The notes under the pieces were generated by a model. That model made no database searches, was not told the DNA's origin, and worked only from the letters and a program-made list of their open reading frames with translations. From Streptomyces pristinaespiralis (lineage in GTDB: Bacteria; Actinomycetota; Actinomycetes; Streptomycetales; Streptomycetaceae), in NCBI RefSeq assembly GCF_001278075.1, contig NZ_CP011340.1:4092001-4156000 (forward strand): a stretch of 64,000 nucleotides of DNA. Reading direction: 5' to 3'. Position numbers and translations under genes: made by a program. Shown one piece after another: positions 9,419 to 18,141 of the stretch (its first letter is position 1; each line of letters begins with the position of its first letter).

Positions 9419-11824
9419 TCAGGAAACCACCGCCGGATCGGTCGGCTTCGCGCTGCGCTCGGCAGCCCCGGAGTCGTCGCCCACGGCGATGCCGCGCCGC
9501 TTCGAGATGTACACGGCACCGACGATGATCAGGATCGCCAGGACCGCGACCACCGCACGCACCCCGGCGCTGGCGTCGTCCCCGTAGCTGAACTGGATCA
9601 CGGCGGGCGCGATGAGCAGAGCGACCAGGTTCATGACCTTCAGCAGCGGGTTGATCGCCGGGCCGGCGGTGTCCTTGAACGGGTCGCCGACCGTGTCACC
9701 GATGACGGTGGCCGAGTGCGCCTCGCTGCCCTTTCCGCCGTGGTGACCGTCCTCGACGAGCTTCTTGGCGTTGTCCCACGCACCACCGGAGTTGGCGAGG
9801 AAGACGGCCATCAGCGTGCCCGTGCCGATCGCGCCCGCGAGGAACGACCCGAGTGCGCCGACCCCGAGCGAGAAACCGACCGCGATCGGTGTCAGCACGG
9901 CGAGCAGGCCCGGTGTCGTCAGCTCACGCAGCGCGTCCTTGGTGCAGATGTCGACGACGCGCCCGTACTCCGGCTTCTCCGTGTAGTCCATGATCCCGGG
10001 GTGCTCGCGGAACTGCCGCCGCACCTCGTAGACCACGGCGCCCGCGGACCGGGACACGGCGTTGATGGCCAGCCCGGAGAAGAGGAAGACGACCGCCGCG
10101 CCGAGGACCAGGCCCACCAGGTTGTTGGGCTGCGAGATGTCCATCACCAGGTTCATCGGGGCGCCGTCGCCCAGCTTCTCGCCGACGTCCGTCGCCGCCG
10201 TCGCGATGGCGTCGCGGTACGAGCCGAACAGCGCCGCCGCGGCGAGCACGGCGGTGGCGATCGCGATGCCCTTGGTGATGGCCTTGGTGGTGTTGCCGAC
10301 GGCGTCCAGGTCGGTCAGGACCTGGGCACCCGCACCGGTGACGTCGCCCGACATCTCTGCGATGCCCTGCGCGTTGTCGGACACCGGGCCGAAGGTGTCC
10401 ATGGCCACGATCACTCCGACGGTGGTGAGCAGACCCGTGCCGGCCAGCGCCACCGCGAATAGCGCCAGCATGATCGACGTGCCGCCGAGCAGGAAGGCCC
10501 CGTAGACGCCGAGGCCGATCAACAGGGCGGTGTAGACGGCCGATTCGAGACCGATGGAGATGCCGGCCAGGACGACGGTGGCCGGGCCGGTGAGCGACGA
10601 CTTGCCGATGTCGCGCACGGGGCGCCGGTTGGTCTCCGTGAAGTAGCCGGTCAGCTGCTGGATCAGCGCCGCCAGGACGATGCCGATCGCGACGGCGACG
10701 AGCGCCAGTACCCGCGGGTCCCCGTCGTGCGCGCGGACCGCCGCGTCGCCGACCCCGTCCAGCTCGGCGTACGAGCCCGGCAGATAGACGAACGCGGCCA
10801 CTGCCACCAGGACGAGTGAGATCAACGCGGAGATGAAGAAGCCGCGGTTGATCGCCGTCATCCCGCTGCGGTCGGCGCGCCGCGGGGCGACCGCGAAGAT
10901 ACCGATCATCGCGGTGACCACGCCGATCGCCGGGACGATGAGCGGGAAGGCGAGCCCGGCGTCGCCGAACGCGGCCATGCCGAGGATGAGGGCCGCGACG
11001 AGCGTGACGGCGTACGACTCGAAGAGGTCGGCCGCCATGCCCGCGCAGTCGCCGACGTTGTCGCCCACGTTGTCGGCGATCGTGGCGGCGTTGCGCGGGT
11101 CGTCCTCGGGGATGCCCTGTTCGACCTTGCCGACGAGGTCGGCGCCGACGTCGGCCGCCTTGGTGAAGATGCCGCCGCCGACACGCATGAACATGGCGAT
11201 CAGCGCCGCGCCGAGACCGAAGCCCTCGAGCACCTTCGGTGCGTCCGCCGCGTAGACGAGCACGACGCAGGAGGCACCCAGCAGGCCGAGGCCCACCGTG
11301 AACATGCCGACCACGCCGCCCGTACGAAAAGCGATCTTCATGGCCTTGTGCGATACGGCTGTGAGATCTTTTTCCGGTTCGCCTTCCGCCGGGGTGGCTT
11401 CACGCGCGGCAGCGGCGACGCGCACATTGGCCCGCACGGCGAGGCGCATGCCGATGTATCCGGTGGCCGCCGAGAAAAGCGCACCCACCAGGAAGAACAC
11501 CGAGCGGCCGGCGCGCTGCGCCCAGTCGTCGGCCGGGAGAAGCATCAGCAGGAAGAACACCACGACGGCGAAGACGCCGAGAGTGCGCAGCTGCCGTGCC
11601 AGATATGCATTCGCGCCTTCCTGTACCGCGGCCGCGATCTTCTTCATGGAATCGGTGCCCTCGCCCGCGGCCAGCACCTGGCGTACCAGGAGCTGGGCGA
11701 CCACGAGCGCTGCCAGGGCGACGGCCGCGATCACAATAACGATCAGTCGGTTGTCATCCGTGAGTACCGCGGCTGCGAGAGAAGTGGGGTGATCGATCAG
11801 GTGTGGGTTGAAGAGCCCCGCCAT
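9419..11824 (-). CDS. hppA: Membrane-bound proton-translocating pyrophosphatase
   Basis: 801-aa integral membrane protein with about 16 hydrophobic segments. It hydrolyses cytosolic pyrophosphate and pumps H+ across the membrane. The PPi/Mg site is seen in KAADVGADLVGKVEQG and PEDDPRN; further acidic clusters occur at DNVGDNVGDCAGM and near the C-terminus (GDTVGDPFKDT). The GNTTKA motif carries Lys where K+-dependent enzymes have Ala, which marks the K+-independent subclass. ATG at 11824 follows AAGGAGGACGA, a near-ideal ribosome site. The gene is monocistronic, closed by the hairpin at 9366-9405, with an unusually AT-rich upstream region (11870-12010). Confidence 0.97.
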   Translation of the reverse strand: MAGLFNPHLIDHPTSLAAAVLTDDNRLIVIVIAAVALAALVVAQLLVRQVLAAGEGTDSMKKIAAAVQEGANAYLARQLRTLGVFAVVVFFLLMLLPADDWAQRAGRSVFFLVGALFSAATGYIGMRLAVRANVRVAAAAREATPAEGEPEKDLTAVSHKAMKIAFRTGGVVGMFTVGLGLLGASCVVLVYAADAPKVLEGFGLGAALIAMFMRVGGGIFTKAADVGADLVGKVEQGIPEDDPRNAATIADNVGDNVGDCAGMAADLFESYAVTLVAALILGMAAFGDAGLAFPLIVPAIGVVTAMIGIFAVAPRRADRSGMTAINRGFFISALISLVLVAVAAFVYLPGSYAELDGVGDAAVRAHDGDPRVLALVAVAIGIVLAALIQQLTGYFTETNRRPVRDIGKSSLTGPATVVLAGISIGLESAVYTALLIGLGVYGAFLLGGTSIMLALFAVALAGTGLLTTVGVIVAMDTFGPVSDNAQGIAEMSGDVTGAGAQVLTDLDAVGNTTKAITKGIAIATAVLAAAALFGSYRDAIATAATDVGEKLGDGAPMNLVMDISQPNNLVGLVLGAAVVFLFSGLAINAVSRSAGAVVYEVRRQFREHPGIMDYTEKPEYGRVVDICTKDALRELTTPGLLAVLTPIAVGFSLGVGALGSFLAGAIGTGTLMAVFLANSGGAWDNAKKLVEDGHHGGKGSEAHSATVIGDTVGDPFKDTAGPAINPLLKVMNLVALLIAPAVIQFSYGDDASAGVRAVVAVLAILIIVGAVYISKRRGIAVGDDSGAAERSAKPTDPAVVS

Positions 11825-11869
11825 TCGTCCTCCTTGACGTCAGAGCTCAAGATGTGGACGGATTGTAGG

Positions 11870-12012
11870 GAGCGGAACCTGATCAAAACAGGGTGCCGTA
11901 AATGTAATTGACCTTGACTTGCTACTCAGCAAATGATCGGGCTCCAAAATGATCCCCGAAAGCGGTAACGGGGCAAAAGCATTGACGCCCGAACGATGAT
12001 CTAGAAAATACG
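11870..12012 (-). promoter_or_regulatory. AT-rich hppA upstream region with repeated 13-mer
   Basis: Much lower GC than its surroundings, as expected of a promoter region. Contains TTGCT-ACTC-AGCAA (11919-11932). The 13-mer CTCCAAAATGATC occurs at 11942-11954 and again, identical and in the same orientation, at 12053-12065 beyond the terminator at 12013-12041. No transcription start can be fixed by eye. Confidence 0.45.
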
Positions 12013-12041
12013 AAAGAGGCCCTGCTCAGCAGGGCCTCTTT
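12013..12041 (-). terminator. Rho-independent-type terminator upstream of hppA
   Basis: A 13-bp stem AAAGAGGCCCTGC closed by a 3-nt loop and, on the minus strand, followed by TTTCGTATTTTC: the most classical terminator in the window. It ends the bldG/anti-sigma transcript or an RNA from 12042-12396; it lies 355 nt past the anti-sigma stop. Confidence 0.85.
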
Positions 12042-12139
12042 ACGCCGGAACACTCCAAAATGATCAGCACACAATGCGACCGGCTCCCCTGACGTCGCTG
12101 CTCCGCCCTTCCGGCACACCGCTCCCAGGACTGTCCGGT

Positions 12140-12402
12140 CCTGCACGGTCGGATCCAGGCGTGACGACTCAGGGAGCGTCGATCAGTGGGTGCGTGACGG
12201 CCCAGGACGACGGGCCCGTGCCGATCGCTCTGAGGAACGACGGGCCGCTGTGCGACGGTCTCGAGCCGACGGGCCCGACCAAGGGCAGCCGACGGCTCCC
12301 GGGCAGCAACTCAAGGGTGACGCTCAGGGCTGAAGGCTCAGGGCGCGACGCTCAGGGTGACTACTCAGAGCGGTGGCGACTCAGACCGGTGGCGACTCAG
12401 GG
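12140..12402 (-). repeat. Degenerate CTCAGGG array running into the anti-sigma stop codon
   Basis: On the plus strand CTCA(G/A)(G/A) motifs followed by GGTGAC/GGTGGCGA-like sequence begin at 12310, 12323, 12337, 12351, 12364, 12380 and 12396 (13-16 bp period). The last contains the TGA stop (12397-12399) of the anti-sigma gene. Further out CGACGGGCC recurs near 12208, 12238 and 12267 (about 30-bp period). No gene is seen in 12042-12396. Confidence 0.7.
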
Positions 12403-12840
12403 CGTGATGGCGAACGACGCCGCCGGCCAGCTCATACGGATGACCCCGCCGTCCTCGGTGGAGGAAACCTCCACGTCGTCGACGAGGCCGCTGATGACGG
12501 CGAGACCCATCTCGTCCTCGCCCTCCGCGTCGAAGTCCTCGGCTCCCTCGCCACGTCCACCGGACACGGCCGTGGAGCCGGCGCCCGCGCTCGGGACCTC
12601 GTCACCGACCTCGATGGAGAAGATCTTCTCCTCGTCGGCCAGGACCACCCTGACGGGCGCGGTGATGCCATGGCTGCGGTGCAGCCCGACAGCACGGCTG
12701 CAGGCCTCTCCGACGGCGAGCCGGACCTCGTCCAGCACCGCCTCCTCGACCCCGGCACGACGAGCCACGGCAGCGGCGACCAGTCTCGCCGTCCTGACGT
12801 GTTCGGGCTGGGCGCTGAAGCGGAGCTCAACGGTGGCCAT
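12397..12840 (-). CDS. RsbW-type ATP-binding anti-sigma factor (BldG partner)
   Basis: 147-aa GHKL-fold protein of the RsbW/SpoIIAB group. The N-box region is DEVRLAVGEACSRAV: the Glu is kept but the usual Asn is Arg. The G1 box is the DEMGLAVISGL segment near residues 107-117. An acidic, Gly/Ser-rich loop (about residues 83-105) interrupts the fold. It lies immediately downstream of bldG on the same strand (111-nt gap), and the S. coelicolor counterpart (SCO3548) has been reported to interact with BldG. Expected role: bind and silence a sigma factor until BldG sequesters it. The non-canonical N-box makes its kinase activity doubtful. The start is ATG at 12840. Confidence 0.88.
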   Translation of the reverse strand: MATVELRFSAQPEHVRTARLVAAAVARRAGVEEAVLDEVRLAVGEACSRAVGLHRSHGITAPVRVVLADEEKIFSIEVGDEVPSAGAGSTAVSGGRGEGAEDFDAEGEDEMGLAVISGLVDDVEVSSTEDGGVIRMSWPAASFAITP

Positions 12841-12951
12841 GCAGTCCCCCTCGGACGTACGGGCGTGCCTCTCGACGTACGGGCGTGCCTCTCAGAGGCC
12901 CGGGCTGGATGCCCGGGGCCCCTCCTGCTTCCGGCAGTCTCCGGCCGACCG

Positions 12952-13305
12952 TCAGTCGGTCGCCGCGACAGCTTCGTCGACCGTGGTGTGAATGGGGAAC
13001 ACCTTGGTCAGACCCGTGATCCGGAAGATCTTGAGAATGCGCTCCTGGTTGCAGACCAGGCGCAGGGAGCCCTCGTGCGCACGCACACGCTTGAGCCCGC
13101 CCACGAGCACGCCGAGGCCGGTGGAGTCGAGGAAGTCCACGCCCTCCATGTCGACAACCAGGTGGTAGCTGCCGTCGTTCACCAACTCGACCAACTGCTC
13201 GCGCAGCTTGGGCGCGGTATACACATCAATCTCGCCACCGACCTCGACGACCGTACGGTCGCCACCAGGTCCGGACACATTGCGAGTCGACAGGGACAGG
13301 TCCAC
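12952..13305 (-). CDS. bldG: Anti-sigma factor antagonist BldG
   Basis: 117-aa STAS-domain protein nearly identical, as I recall it, to S. coelicolor BldG, which is needed for aerial mycelium formation and antibiotic production. The phosphorylatable Ser is in the DSTGLG motif (Ser61 counted from this start). Unphosphorylated BldG binds anti-sigma partners and releases sigma factors. The start is GTG at 13305, preceded by GGAGG with a short 4-nt spacer. Only ~80 nt separate it from the divergent helicase gene, so bldG promoters must lie in or near that gene's 5' end. The next gene downstream is the anti-sigma partner. Confidence 0.96.
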   Translation of the reverse strand: MDLSLSTRNVSGPGGDRTVVEVGGEIDVYTAPKLREQLVELVNDGSYHLVVDMEGVDFLDSTGLGVLVGGLKRVRAHEGSLRLVCNQERILKIFRITGLTKVFPIHTTVDEAVAATD

Positions 13306-13383
13306 GGATCCTCCAGCACCTTGCTATCGAGCGGCCGCCCTTCAAGTCTCCCCGACGGAGCCGGAGGACGGTCGCCAGCCGCG

Positions 13384-15867
13384 ATGGCATTCAATCACTT
13401 ACCAGCAGCCATGCACGACGCCTTGGGACCATTGTCCGTCACGCCAGTGACACACTCGGTGCCGATGGCCATGAATCACCGTCCCAGTCGACCGCCCGGG
13501 AGCGTGGAAAACCGCCCCTCCCCCAGCACGGTCCTCGACCGGCTCGCCGCTGGTGCGAGCCGGGCTGCGCGCATCACTCATACGGAGCACCTGCCCCCTC
13601 GACCGGGCAGGCATGCAGTCTGGCCGGACCGCATCCGGGCAGAAGTGATCAGCGCCGTCCGGGATGCCGGAATCGAGCACCCCTGGGCCCACCAGGCGAC
13701 CGCCGCCGAGCACGCCCTGGACGGCGAATCCGTGGTCATCGCGACCGGGACGGCGTCCGGCAAGTCGCTCGCCTATCTGGCCCCCGTGCTCAGCACCCTC
13801 CTCGACGGCGCCGAGGCGGCCAACGGCCGGGGCACCACCGCTCTGTACCTCGCGCCCACCAAGGCTCTCGCGGCCGACCAGCGACGCTCGGTGAAGGAGC
13901 TGGCGGCCCCTCTCGGCAACCGGATCCGGCCCGCCGTCTACGACGGCGACACGCCGGTCGAGGAACGCGAATGGGTGCGCCAGTACGCCAATTACGTCCT
14001 CACCAACCCGGACATGCTGCACCGCGGGATACTCCCCGCCCATCCACGCTGGTCCTCCTTCCTTCGCTCACTGCGGTACGTCGTGATCGACGAGTGCCAC
14101 ACCTACCGCGGCGTGTTCGGCTCCCATGTGGCCCAGGTGCTCCGGCGCCTTCGCCGGCTGTGCGCGCGCTACGGTGCGAATCCGGTCTTCCTGCTCGCCT
14201 CCGCCACATCCGCGGAACCGGCCGTCTCCGCGGGCCGGCTCACCGGCCTGCCCGTGCACGAGGTCGCGGACGACGCGTCCCCGCGGGGAGAGCTGGTCTT
14301 CGCGCTGTGGGAGCCGCCGCTGACCGAGCTCCAGGGCGAGAAGGGCGCGCCGGTGCGCCGCACCGCGACCGCGGAGACCGCCGATCTCCTGACCGATCTG
14401 ACGGTGCAGGGCGTCCGCAGCGTGGCCTTCGTACGCTCCCGCCGCGGCGCCGAGCTGATCTCCGTGATCGCCAAGGAGCGCCTCGCCGAGGTGGACCGCT
14501 CTCTGCCCCGGCGTGTCGCGGCCTACCGGGGCGGCTACCTCCCCGAGGAGCGCCGGGCGCTGGAGAGAGCCCTGCACTCCGGGGAACTCCTCGGTCTGGC
14601 GGCCACCACCGCACTGGAGCTGGGCGTGGACGTCGCCGGCCTGGACGCCGTCGTGATCGCCGGATACCCGGGCACCCGGGCCTCCCTGTGGCAACAGGCG
14701 GGCAGGGCGGGCCGTTCGGCCGAGGGCGCCCTCGCCGTGCTGGTGGCCCGTGACGATCCGCTGGACACGTATCTCGTCCATCACCCCGAGGCCCTGTTCG
14801 ACCGTCCGGTGGAATCCACCGTCCTCGACCCCGACAACCCCTACGTGCTGGCCCCCCACCTGTGCGCGGCAGCCGCCGAGCTTCCGCTCACCGAGCCCGA
14901 CCTCGAGCTCTTCGGTCCTGGCGCGGCGGACCTCATGCCACAACTGGAGGCGGCGCGGCTGCTGCGGCGGCGGGCGTCCGGCTGGCACTGGACCCGTCGT
15001 GAGCGGGCCGCCGACCTGACCGACATCCGGGGCGGCGGCGGGCGCCCCGTCCAGATCGTCGAGTCCGCCACGGGCCGGCTGCTCGGCACCGTCGACGAGG
15101 GCGCCGCCCACACTGCGGTCCACGACGGCGCCGTCCACCTGCACCAAGGCCGTACGTACCTGGTCGAACGACTGGTCCTGGAGGACTCCGTCGCCCTGGT
15201 GAAGGAGGCCGGCCCGCCCTACTCGACCACCGCCCGTGACACCACCTCCATCTCCGTACTCGAAACCGACGTCGAGGTCCCATGGGGTGACGGTCGCCTC
15301 AGCTACGGCTCCGTCGAGGTCACCAACCAGGTCGTCTCCTTCCTGCGGCGCAGACTCATCACCGGTGAGGTCCTCGGCGAGTCCAAGCTCGACCTGCCTC
15401 CGCGGACCCTGCGCACCCGCGCCGTGTGGTGGACGGTCACCGAGGACCAACTGGACGCCGCCCGCGTCAACCCGGAGCAGCTGGGCGGAGCCCTGCACGC
15501 CGCCGAGCACGCCTCCATCGGGATGCTGCCCCTGTTCGCCACGTGCGACCGCTGGGACATCGGAGGCGTCTCCGTACCGCTCCATCCGGACACACTGCTG
15601 CCGACCGTGTTCGTGTACGACGGACATCCGGGCGGGGCGGGCTTCGCCGAGCGGGCCTTCCACACGGCCCGCGAATGGCTCACGGCCACCCGGGAGGCGA
15701 TCGCCTCGTGCGAATGCGAGGCGGGCTGCCCGTCGTGCATCCAGTCGCCCAAATGCGGCAACGGCAACGATCCGTTGCACAAGCGCGGCGCGGTCCGGCT
15801 GCTCACCGAACTGCTCCGGACAGCGCCGGCGGCTCAGGAGACTCCGACGGCCCCGCCCGGGCCCTGA
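13384..15867 (+). CDS. DEAD/DEAH-box helicase, Hrq1/YprA (MrfA) family
   Basis: 827-aa superfamily 2 helicase. Walker A is ATGTASGKS near residue 125, the Walker B box VVIDECH is near residue 236, and helicase motif VI (QQAGRAGR) follows. The C-terminal DUF1998-type region has four clustered Cys (CECEAGCPSCIQSPKC) expected to bind zinc. This is the Hrq1/YprA group; B. subtilis MrfA of this group acts in repair of mitomycin damage. It converges on the tad operon, the 'helicase/secretion neighbourhood' arrangement known across actinobacteria; the reason for the linkage is unknown. ATG 13384 is chosen as the first plausible start after bldG's, but no ribosome site is seen and ATG 13411 is possible. 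The last 65 nt overlap the opposing TadE-like gene. Confidence 0.9.
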   Translation: MAFNHLPAAMHDALGPLSVTPVTHSVPMAMNHRPSRPPGSVENRPSPSTVLDRLAAGASRAARITHTEHLPPRPGRHAVWPDRIRAEVISAVRDAGIEHPWAHQATAAEHALDGESVVIATGTASGKSLAYLAPVLSTLLDGAEAANGRGTTALYLAPTKALAADQRRSVKELAAPLGNRIRPAVYDGDTPVEEREWVRQYANYVLTNPDMLHRGILPAHPRWSSFLRSLRYVVIDECHTYRGVFGSHVAQVLRRLRRLCARYGANPVFLLASATSAEPAVSAGRLTGLPVHEVADDASPRGELVFALWEPPLTELQGEKGAPVRRTATAETADLLTDLTVQGVRSVAFVRSRRGAELISVIAKERLAEVDRSLPRRVAAYRGGYLPEERRALERALHSGELLGLAATTALELGVDVAGLDAVVIAGYPGTRASLWQQAGRAGRSAEGALAVLVARDDPLDTYLVHHPEALFDRPVESTVLDPDNPYVLAPHLCAAAAELPLTEPDLELFGPGAADLMPQLEAARLLRRRASGWHWTRRERAADLTDIRGGGGRPVQIVESATGRLLGTVDEGAAHTAVHDGAVHLHQGRTYLVERLVLEDSVALVKEAGPPYSTTARDTTSISVLETDVEVPWGDGRLSYGSVEVTNQVVSFLRRRLITGEVLGESKLDLPPRTLRTRAVWWTVTEDQLDAARVNPEQLGGALHAAEHASIGMLPLFATCDRWDIGGVSVPLHPDTLLPTVFVYDGHPGGAGFAERAFHTAREWLTATREAIASCECEAGCPSCIQSPKCGNGNDPLHKRGAVRLLTELLRTAPAAQETPTAPPGP

Positions 15868-16168
15868 CCGTCGGGGCGTACGGGCCGAAGCGGGCCAGCG
15901 CCGTCACGTCCGCGGTCTCGCCCGCCACGGAGCACCGGACGATCCGAGCTCCCTGTGCGTCCGCCACCCGGCCGGCCGTCGCACAGGCCTCGGCCGTGCC
16001 CCGCAGAGCGTTGTCGGCCGCGGCGAGGGCGGCGAGGTCGGCCGCCGCTCCCGCCCGGTGGCGGGCGACCACGGCCTGGCCCATCGCCAGGATGATCGCG
16101 AACACCGCACAGAGCACAGTCGTCGCCATCGCCACCCACACGGTCGCCGAGCCACGGTCCTCGCTCAC
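15803..16168 (-). CDS. TadE-like secretion-neighbourhood protein (Rv3654c type)
   Basis: 121-aa protein with one hydrophobic segment after SEDRG-SATVWVAM. The Gly followed by a hydrophobic stretch looks like a prepilin peptidase site, but position +5 is Trp rather than the Glu seen in the neighbouring pilins. Last gene of the tad operon, overlapping the TadE gene by 4 nt. Its 3' end overlaps the convergent helicase by 65 nt. Probably a minor pilus-like component; function unproven in any actinobacterium. Confidence 0.82.
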   Translation of the reverse strand: MSEDRGSATVWVAMATTVLCAVFAIILAMGQAVVARHRAGAAADLAALAAADNALRGTAEACATAGRVADAQGARIVRCSVAGETADVTALARFGPYAPTVRARAGPSESPEPPALSGAVR

Positions 16169-17097
16169 GGCACCACCTCCACGGTCGCCGCTGTGGCGGT
16201 GCCGAGCCGTTCAGGGCGTTCCGCTCCCGGCGCACCGACGACGCGGACAGGACCTGTGTCGCTGCCGCGGCCCCCTCTGTCCGCGCGAAACAGCACGTGG
16301 GCGCCTCCCCGCTCCTGAGCGCCGCCCCGGTGTCGGCGGACCAGGGAGGCCTGGGCGGGGCCTGAGACCGCCACCAGGGCCGGAGGCGGGGGCAGCACGG
16401 CGATCCGGGCGGTGCCCTCGGGTGCCCCGTCCGGTGACGCCTGTCCTGCGGGGGCTTCGGGACCGGTGGCCCGCCTGACGACGACGTCTGGTGCGACGGC
16501 CTTCGGCCCCGGCCCGGCTGTGGTCTGGAGACCGCTTTCCCGCCCGACGAGGGCGCCCGGCACAACCGCCTTCGGCCCTCGACCCACGGTGTCCTCGGCG
16601 AGCGCGGCCGCTTCCGCGCTGAGCGTCAGGGCAAGCGCGCCGGGCCCGGGCGTGTCCGCCTCGACGCGTACGCGCCACAGGTCACCGCTGCGCGTAAGGG
16701 TGATGTCGGATCCGCTCGGTGCCGCGGAACGGGCAGCGGCGACGGCCGCGGCCCGAGGCTCCGACCGGGCCGCCGCACGAGCACCGGCCCGCGCGGCGTC
16801 CACGCACTGGATCTGCGCCGAAGCCGCCATCAAGGCCCAGACCAGGCCCATGGTGAACACCACCAGCGCCGGCACCGCGACTGCGGCCTCCGCAGTAACG
16901 GACCCCCTCTCCCCGAACTCCTTGCCGCAACTTTTGTCTTGGATGTTGTCCCGCCCTGGGCCCCCTTCGGCGCCCGCCGATGTCCCTGCCTTCGAGACCG
17001 CGCCGGCTCCTGGCCGCGCGACTGTCCTTGCCCACGGGGCTGCCCCTGCCGCCGCGCCCGCGCCTGCGCCCGCGGGCGCTGCCTCAGAACTGCGCAT
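16165..17097 (-). CDS. TadE-family minor pilin with unusual N- and C-terminal extensions
   Basis: 310 aa, more than twice the usual TadE length (~130). The core is at residues 62-165: G65|SVTAE70AAVAVPALVV, a prepilin cleavage site with Glu at +5 and a long hydrophobic helix. It is preceded by 60+ residues rich in Ala and Gly and followed by ~140 low-complexity residues in which a GPKAV(V/A)P-type segment is repeated. The N-terminal ATG (17097) has GGAAGG seven nt upstream and overlaps the end of the DUF4244 gene, so the start is well supported. The C-terminal extension looks like read-through into a DNA repeat (16468-16598). The protein should act as minor pilin or assembly factor of the Flp-type pilus. 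Confidence 0.82.
   Translation of the reverse strand: MRSSEAAPAGAGAGAAAGAAPWARTVARPGAGAVSKAGTSAGAEGGPGRDNIQDKSCGKEFGERGSVTAEAAVAVPALVVFTMGLVWALMAASAQIQCVDAARAGARAAARSEPRAAAVAAARSAAPSGSDITLTRSGDLWRVRVEADTPGPGALALTLSAEAAALAEDTVGRGPKAVVPGALVGRESGLQTTAGPGPKAVAPDVVVRRATGPEAPAGQASPDGAPEGTARIAVLPPPPALVAVSGPAQASLVRRHRGGAQERGGAHVLFRADRGGRGSDTGPVRVVGAPGAERPERLGTATAATVEVVP
16468..16598 (-). repeat. Two-copy ~70-bp degenerate repeat in the TadE gene 3' part
   Basis: Plus-strand segments near 16470-16528 and 16540-16596 share CCGCC(T/C)GACGA...GCCTTCGGCCC...GGTGTCCT-like order with many differences. They encode the duplicated GPKAV-containing stretches of the TadE C-terminal extension. Confidence 0.5.
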
Positions 17098-17284
17098 CGA
17101 GCGCCTTCCCGATCACGGCTTCCAGGGCTCCCGATACGGTGCCGCTGGTGACGATCTTGTAGAGGACCGCCGCGAAGGCGCACGCGGCGATCGTTCCCAT
17201 CGCGTACTCGGATGTGGTCATTCCGTCGTCGGTGCGCATCCTGCGCCTCAGCGCAGTCAGCCGAACCCGCATCGCCTGCCACAT
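17084..17284 (-). CDS. DUF4244 protein, probable Flp-type pilin
   Basis: 66 aa. Basic N-terminus, then D20-G21|MTTSE26Y, an exact prepilin peptidase pattern (Gly, Glu at +5, Tyr at +6), then a hydrophobic helix (MGTIAACAFAAVLYKIV) and a short tail, as in Flp pilins. The start ATG at 17284 has GGGAG at 6-nt spacing; the reading frame is open further upstream but unsupported. It lies between TadC and TadE in the operon and overlaps the TadE start by 14 nt. Inferred to be the major pilin. No prepilin peptidase gene occurs in the window. Confidence 0.85.
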   Translation of the reverse strand: MWQAMRVRLTALRRRMRTDDGMTTSEYAMGTIAACAFAAVLYKIVTSGTVSGALEAVIGKALDAQF

Positions 17285-17352
17285 GTCGAACTCCCTGATG
17301 TCGAAATTGCCGTCTCTGTCGTGGAGTTGGTCGGTAGTGGGGTTGTTGGCCG

Positions 17353-18141
17353 TCAGTTGCCGTGCAGCAGCCCGCCCGCCAGACCGATCACGACGGGCGC
17401 CACGCCGACCGCGAGGAAGGCGGGCAGGAAGCACAGCCCCACCGGTGCCGTGATCAGCACCTGCGCCCTGCGCCCCCGGCCGGCCACGGCGCGGGCACGC
17501 TCCGCACGGAGTCGCCCGGCGAGCCGGGACACCGGATCCGCGGCCGGCGCTCCGGCGGAGTCGGCCCGCTCCAGACAGCGGGCCAGCGGCTCCGCGCCCG
17601 GTATCTCACCGAAGCAGCCCCACGCAGGCGACGGTTCGGCACCGAGCCGCAGCTGTGCGGCAGTTCGTGCGAGGCCGGCGCCTACCGGACCACCCAGCGA
17701 TTCACCGACCGCCTCCGCCGCCTCCCGCGGGCTCGCTCCGGCGGAGATACACGCGGCCATCAGATCTGCCGCCAGGGGCAGTTGGCGGGCCGCCTCCTTA
17801 CGGGCGTCGGCCGCGGGTGTGCCGGCACCTGTCCGCTTTTCTCGGCCCCGCTGCCACCGACGCACTCCCACGGCGGCGACAAGTCCCACCGCGCCGCCCG
17901 TCGCCCCGCCGATCAGGAACCAGCCGACGACTGCCACGCCCAGCGGCGCCGCCCAGGGTTTGGCCCAACGCCCTAAGTCGACTCTCCGGCGCGGAGCTTC
18001 GGGCCCGGCCCGCAGCAGGGCCGCACCTCTGGTACGCGCTCTGCCTTCTCGCCGCTTCGCCGCCGCCAGGGAGACGAGGCAGGCCAGCGCGGAGAGAATC
18101 GCCGCCGTCGTCCCCAGCCTGTGGACGGCTTCGCCGTTCAT
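17353..18141 (-). CDS. tadC: Type II secretion F-domain protein, TadC-like
   Basis: 262-aa membrane protein. An N-terminal hydrophobic segment, a basic linker and a GspF-type helical domain (LAADLMAACISAGASPREA ... AGLARTAAQLRLGAE) precede two C-terminal membrane segments (PVGLCFLPAFLAVGVAPVV). With TadB it forms the inner-membrane platform of the tad pilus machine. ATG 18141 has GGAGAAGAGG upstream and overlaps the tadB stop by 4 nt, so the two are translationally coupled. Confidence 0.88.
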   Translation of the reverse strand: MNGEAVHRLGTTAAILSALACLVSLAAAKRREGRARTRGAALLRAGPEAPRRRVDLGRWAKPWAAPLGVAVVGWFLIGGATGGAVGLVAAVGVRRWQRGREKRTGAGTPAADARKEAARQLPLAADLMAACISAGASPREAAEAVGESLGGPVGAGLARTAAQLRLGAEPSPAWGCFGEIPGAEPLARCLERADSAGAPAADPVSRLAGRLRAERARAVAGRGRRAQVLITAPVGLCFLPAFLAVGVAPVVIGLAGGLLHGN

